Under the pieces are notes generated by a model. It was not told the DNA's origin. It searched no databases and saw only the letters and a list, made by a program, of their open reading frames with translations. From the NCBI GenBank assembly GCA_946999045.1, contig CAMQBR010000046.1:1-15735 (forward strand): 15,735 bases of DNA. Reading direction: 5' to 3'. A program made the position numbers and the translations under genes. Origin of the DNA: an uncultured Prevotella sp. (GTDB taxonomy: Bacteria > Bacteroidota > Bacteroidia > Bacteroidales > Bacteroidaceae). This document shows positions 14,636-15,735 of this stretch, one piece after another; position 1 is the stretch's first letter, and the number at the start of each line of letters is the position of its first letter.

Positions 14636-14901
14636 TTAAGGGCGGTTCTATAAATTACCACTGTAAAGTTCTTATGTCAGTCTTTTTGCATTTTGTCATC
14701 TTGTGGGCTCTTTTTATATAAAACAGGCTGCGCCTCAACAATTCAAACAAGTTTGATTGCATTCGGCTTGCTCCGTTTTTGGTTCAATTTGCTTGTTCGT
14801 TCAGTATAGTATAGCTCTCTATACTCCTTCACTCATAAACAAATTTACCTCAAAAAACAGTCTCACCACTTGTCAAAGCTATTTTATAGAACCACCCTTA
14901 A
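14636..14901 (+). mobile_element. MITE-like element with 19-nt inverted ends
   Basis: TTAAGGGCGGTTCTATAAA (14636-14654) is mirrored by the reverse complement of 14883-14901, TTAAGGGTGGTTCTATAAA, with one mismatch. If the TTAA on each side is a target duplication, the element is 258 bp (14640-14897); TTAA is its own complement, so it could equally be part of the repeat. The interior has no convincing transposase frame on either strand, so it would be non-autonomous. Its first ~79 nt match the copy at 1303. It sits in the gap after the four-gene operon. Confidence 0.7.
14640..14718 (+). repeat. Dispersed repeat, copy B
   Basis: This is the left end of the MITE-like element, aligned to 1303-1382 with about nine substitutions and one 1-nt gap. 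Both copies run in the same orientation about 13.3 kb apart. Confidence 0.8.
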
Positions 14902-15560
14902 ATAAATTCCACCAATGGGTTATTTTTACAACAAACAACTCCAACGAAACTACATTTGTAAAATTACAGGTAGGCTTTATAGTAGGCTTATAAATAATGA
15001 ATTTTCTTTACAAAGAGCCTCTCGTAACTCTCGTGTAAACATCTAAAGGCAAAGTAGGTAGCAAATACACTAAAAGTGAGCAAAGTTCATAATCTCTTGT
15101 TATTAAATGGTTTAGTTTTATAGCGTTCTTTTTTTTGCCTATTTTTACCGCTTTTTGGCGACTAAAGCCTTGAGATAACCAAACAATTTGCATACTTTAA
15201 TGCCACTGAAGCATATAAATAACACTTCTAAAATATGTTTTCCAAAGCCATTAAGTCAATATTCTACCATAAAGAGACGTCTATTTTGTTAAAATTCGCA
15301 CATTTTGGTCTGTCACTTGCTTATTAAATTTTTCTATTTTGAAGATTTTGGAATGGTCTTTTTTTGGTAAAATAATAGGACAAAAACAACTTATGCCTTT
15401 ACCTAGTAGCAGCAAGGATGCTTCATAGCATATTGTTAAATCAAAAGAAAAAAGATAATTTTTCATCACAAACTACCTTTCTTCTTTTGAAGATTCAAAA
15501 TAGGAGAGCAAAACTTGTTGGTTTTTGGATTGTATTAAAACCATGAAAAACACCGCATAG
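14902..15560. other. AT-rich stretch without a recognised gene
   Basis: I see no known gene, RNA or mobile element here. Two short minus-strand open frames exist, 15008-15193 (61 codons) and 15281-15469 (62 codons, starting MMKNYLFSFDL). Neither has a recognised domain or a convincing promoter. The second starts 7 nt after a GAAAGG, which is weak support. TAGGCTT occurs twice 15 nt apart near 14972-14993. Long T-runs occur near 15128 and 15358. Confidence 0.4.
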
Positions 15561-15602
15561 CTTTACCTTGCGGCAGGGGTGTGCCCCACGAATAGAGCAA
15601 TC

Positions 15603-15722
15603 AGCTTAAGGGCTCCCCCCTATCTAAGCCCCCCCCCTCAGCAATGAAGCCCTGTAGGGGTGATATAATTATATAATGTTGCAATATGGGTATGTGTTTA
15701 ATTATTCGCCCCTTACAGGGGC
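15603..15722. repeat. REP-like C/G-run patch and paired hairpins
   Basis: Runs of six and eight C (about 15615-15620 and 15630-15637) are followed by the small palindrome CCCTGTAGGG (15650-15659). About 50 nt further on is the hairpin GCCCCTTACAGGGGC (15708-15722). The two hairpin segments, with their AT-rich inner flanks, form an imperfect inverted repeat of about 22 nt. The layout resembles REP/BIME-type intergenic repeats. The window ends just beyond, so its full extent is unknown. Confidence 0.5.
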
Positions 15723-15735
15723 AATACAATTGTGT

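Noticed and set aside
14757..14993. Plus-strand 78-codon open frame across the MITE-like element
   Set aside because: It runs through the inverted-repeat end and out into the flank, as chance frames do, and has no recognised domain.
14960..15000. TAGGCTT doublet as a CRISPR or tandem array
   Set aside because: There are only two short copies with no regular spacers; no CRISPR-like array was seen anywhere in the window.

Overview
The window looks like chromosomal DNA from a low-GC member of the Bacteroidota, most likely Prevotella or a close relative. This is inferred from gene content and signals, not from a database match. Evidence: (1) nearly every transcription unit is preceded by the Bacteroidota -7 element TAnnTTTG, often with TTG or TTTG about 17-20 nt upstream, and Shine-Dalgarno sites are largely absent; (2) there is a DUF4369 plus thioredoxin-fold lipoprotein typical of the phylum; (3) the IS30-family fossil resembles the type found in Bacteroidota.

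Layout. 1-300 holds a minus-strand CAU tRNA with its own promoter and a strong intrinsic terminator. 402-1540 is a decay zone: a multiply broken IS30-family transposase on the minus strand, followed by one copy of a dispersed repeat whose end reads GGGCGGTTCTATAAA. 1544-4766 is a minus-strand block of argS, a broken DUF559 (Vsr-like) endonuclease, a type 1 RNase H and the fluoride channel crcB. From about 4870 an argS promoter fires leftward, and from about 5101 a promoter fires rightward into the DUF4369/thioredoxin-fold lipoprotein, which lacks the CxxC cysteines. That gene converges on a secreted carbohydrate-esterase-like hydrolase (minus), with a bidirectional terminator hairpin between them. 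A zinc-ribbon Nudix hydrolase (plus) converges on a membrane-anchored alpha/beta hydrolase (minus). 9584-14548 is a tightly packed four-gene plus-strand operon: P-type Ca2+-ATPase, HAD phosphatase, RibF (riboflavin kinase/FAD synthetase) and a CPBP intramembrane protease, ending in a weak terminator. 14549-15735 has no convincing gene. It contains a 258-bp MITE-like element whose left end matches the repeat at 1303, then AT-rich spacer, then C/G-run repeats and REP-like hairpins at the right edge.

How it works together. Most intact genes are ordinary housekeeping or envelope functions: translation (tRNA, ArgRS), RNA/DNA hybrid removal, fluoride export, cation export, flavin cofactor synthesis, pyrophosphate-bond cleavage and extracytoplasmic ester hydrolysis. 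The four-gene operon is the only strong functional linkage by position; the HAD enzyme just before RibF is a reasonable candidate for a phosphatase acting in flavin metabolism.

I did not find a clear new defence or mobile system. The less expected features are the two gene fossils, the MITE-like element with scattered relatives, the cysteine-less thioredoxin fold, the G-tract-bearing N-terminal extension of the RNase H, and the almost leaderless start of the Ca2+-ATPase operon.
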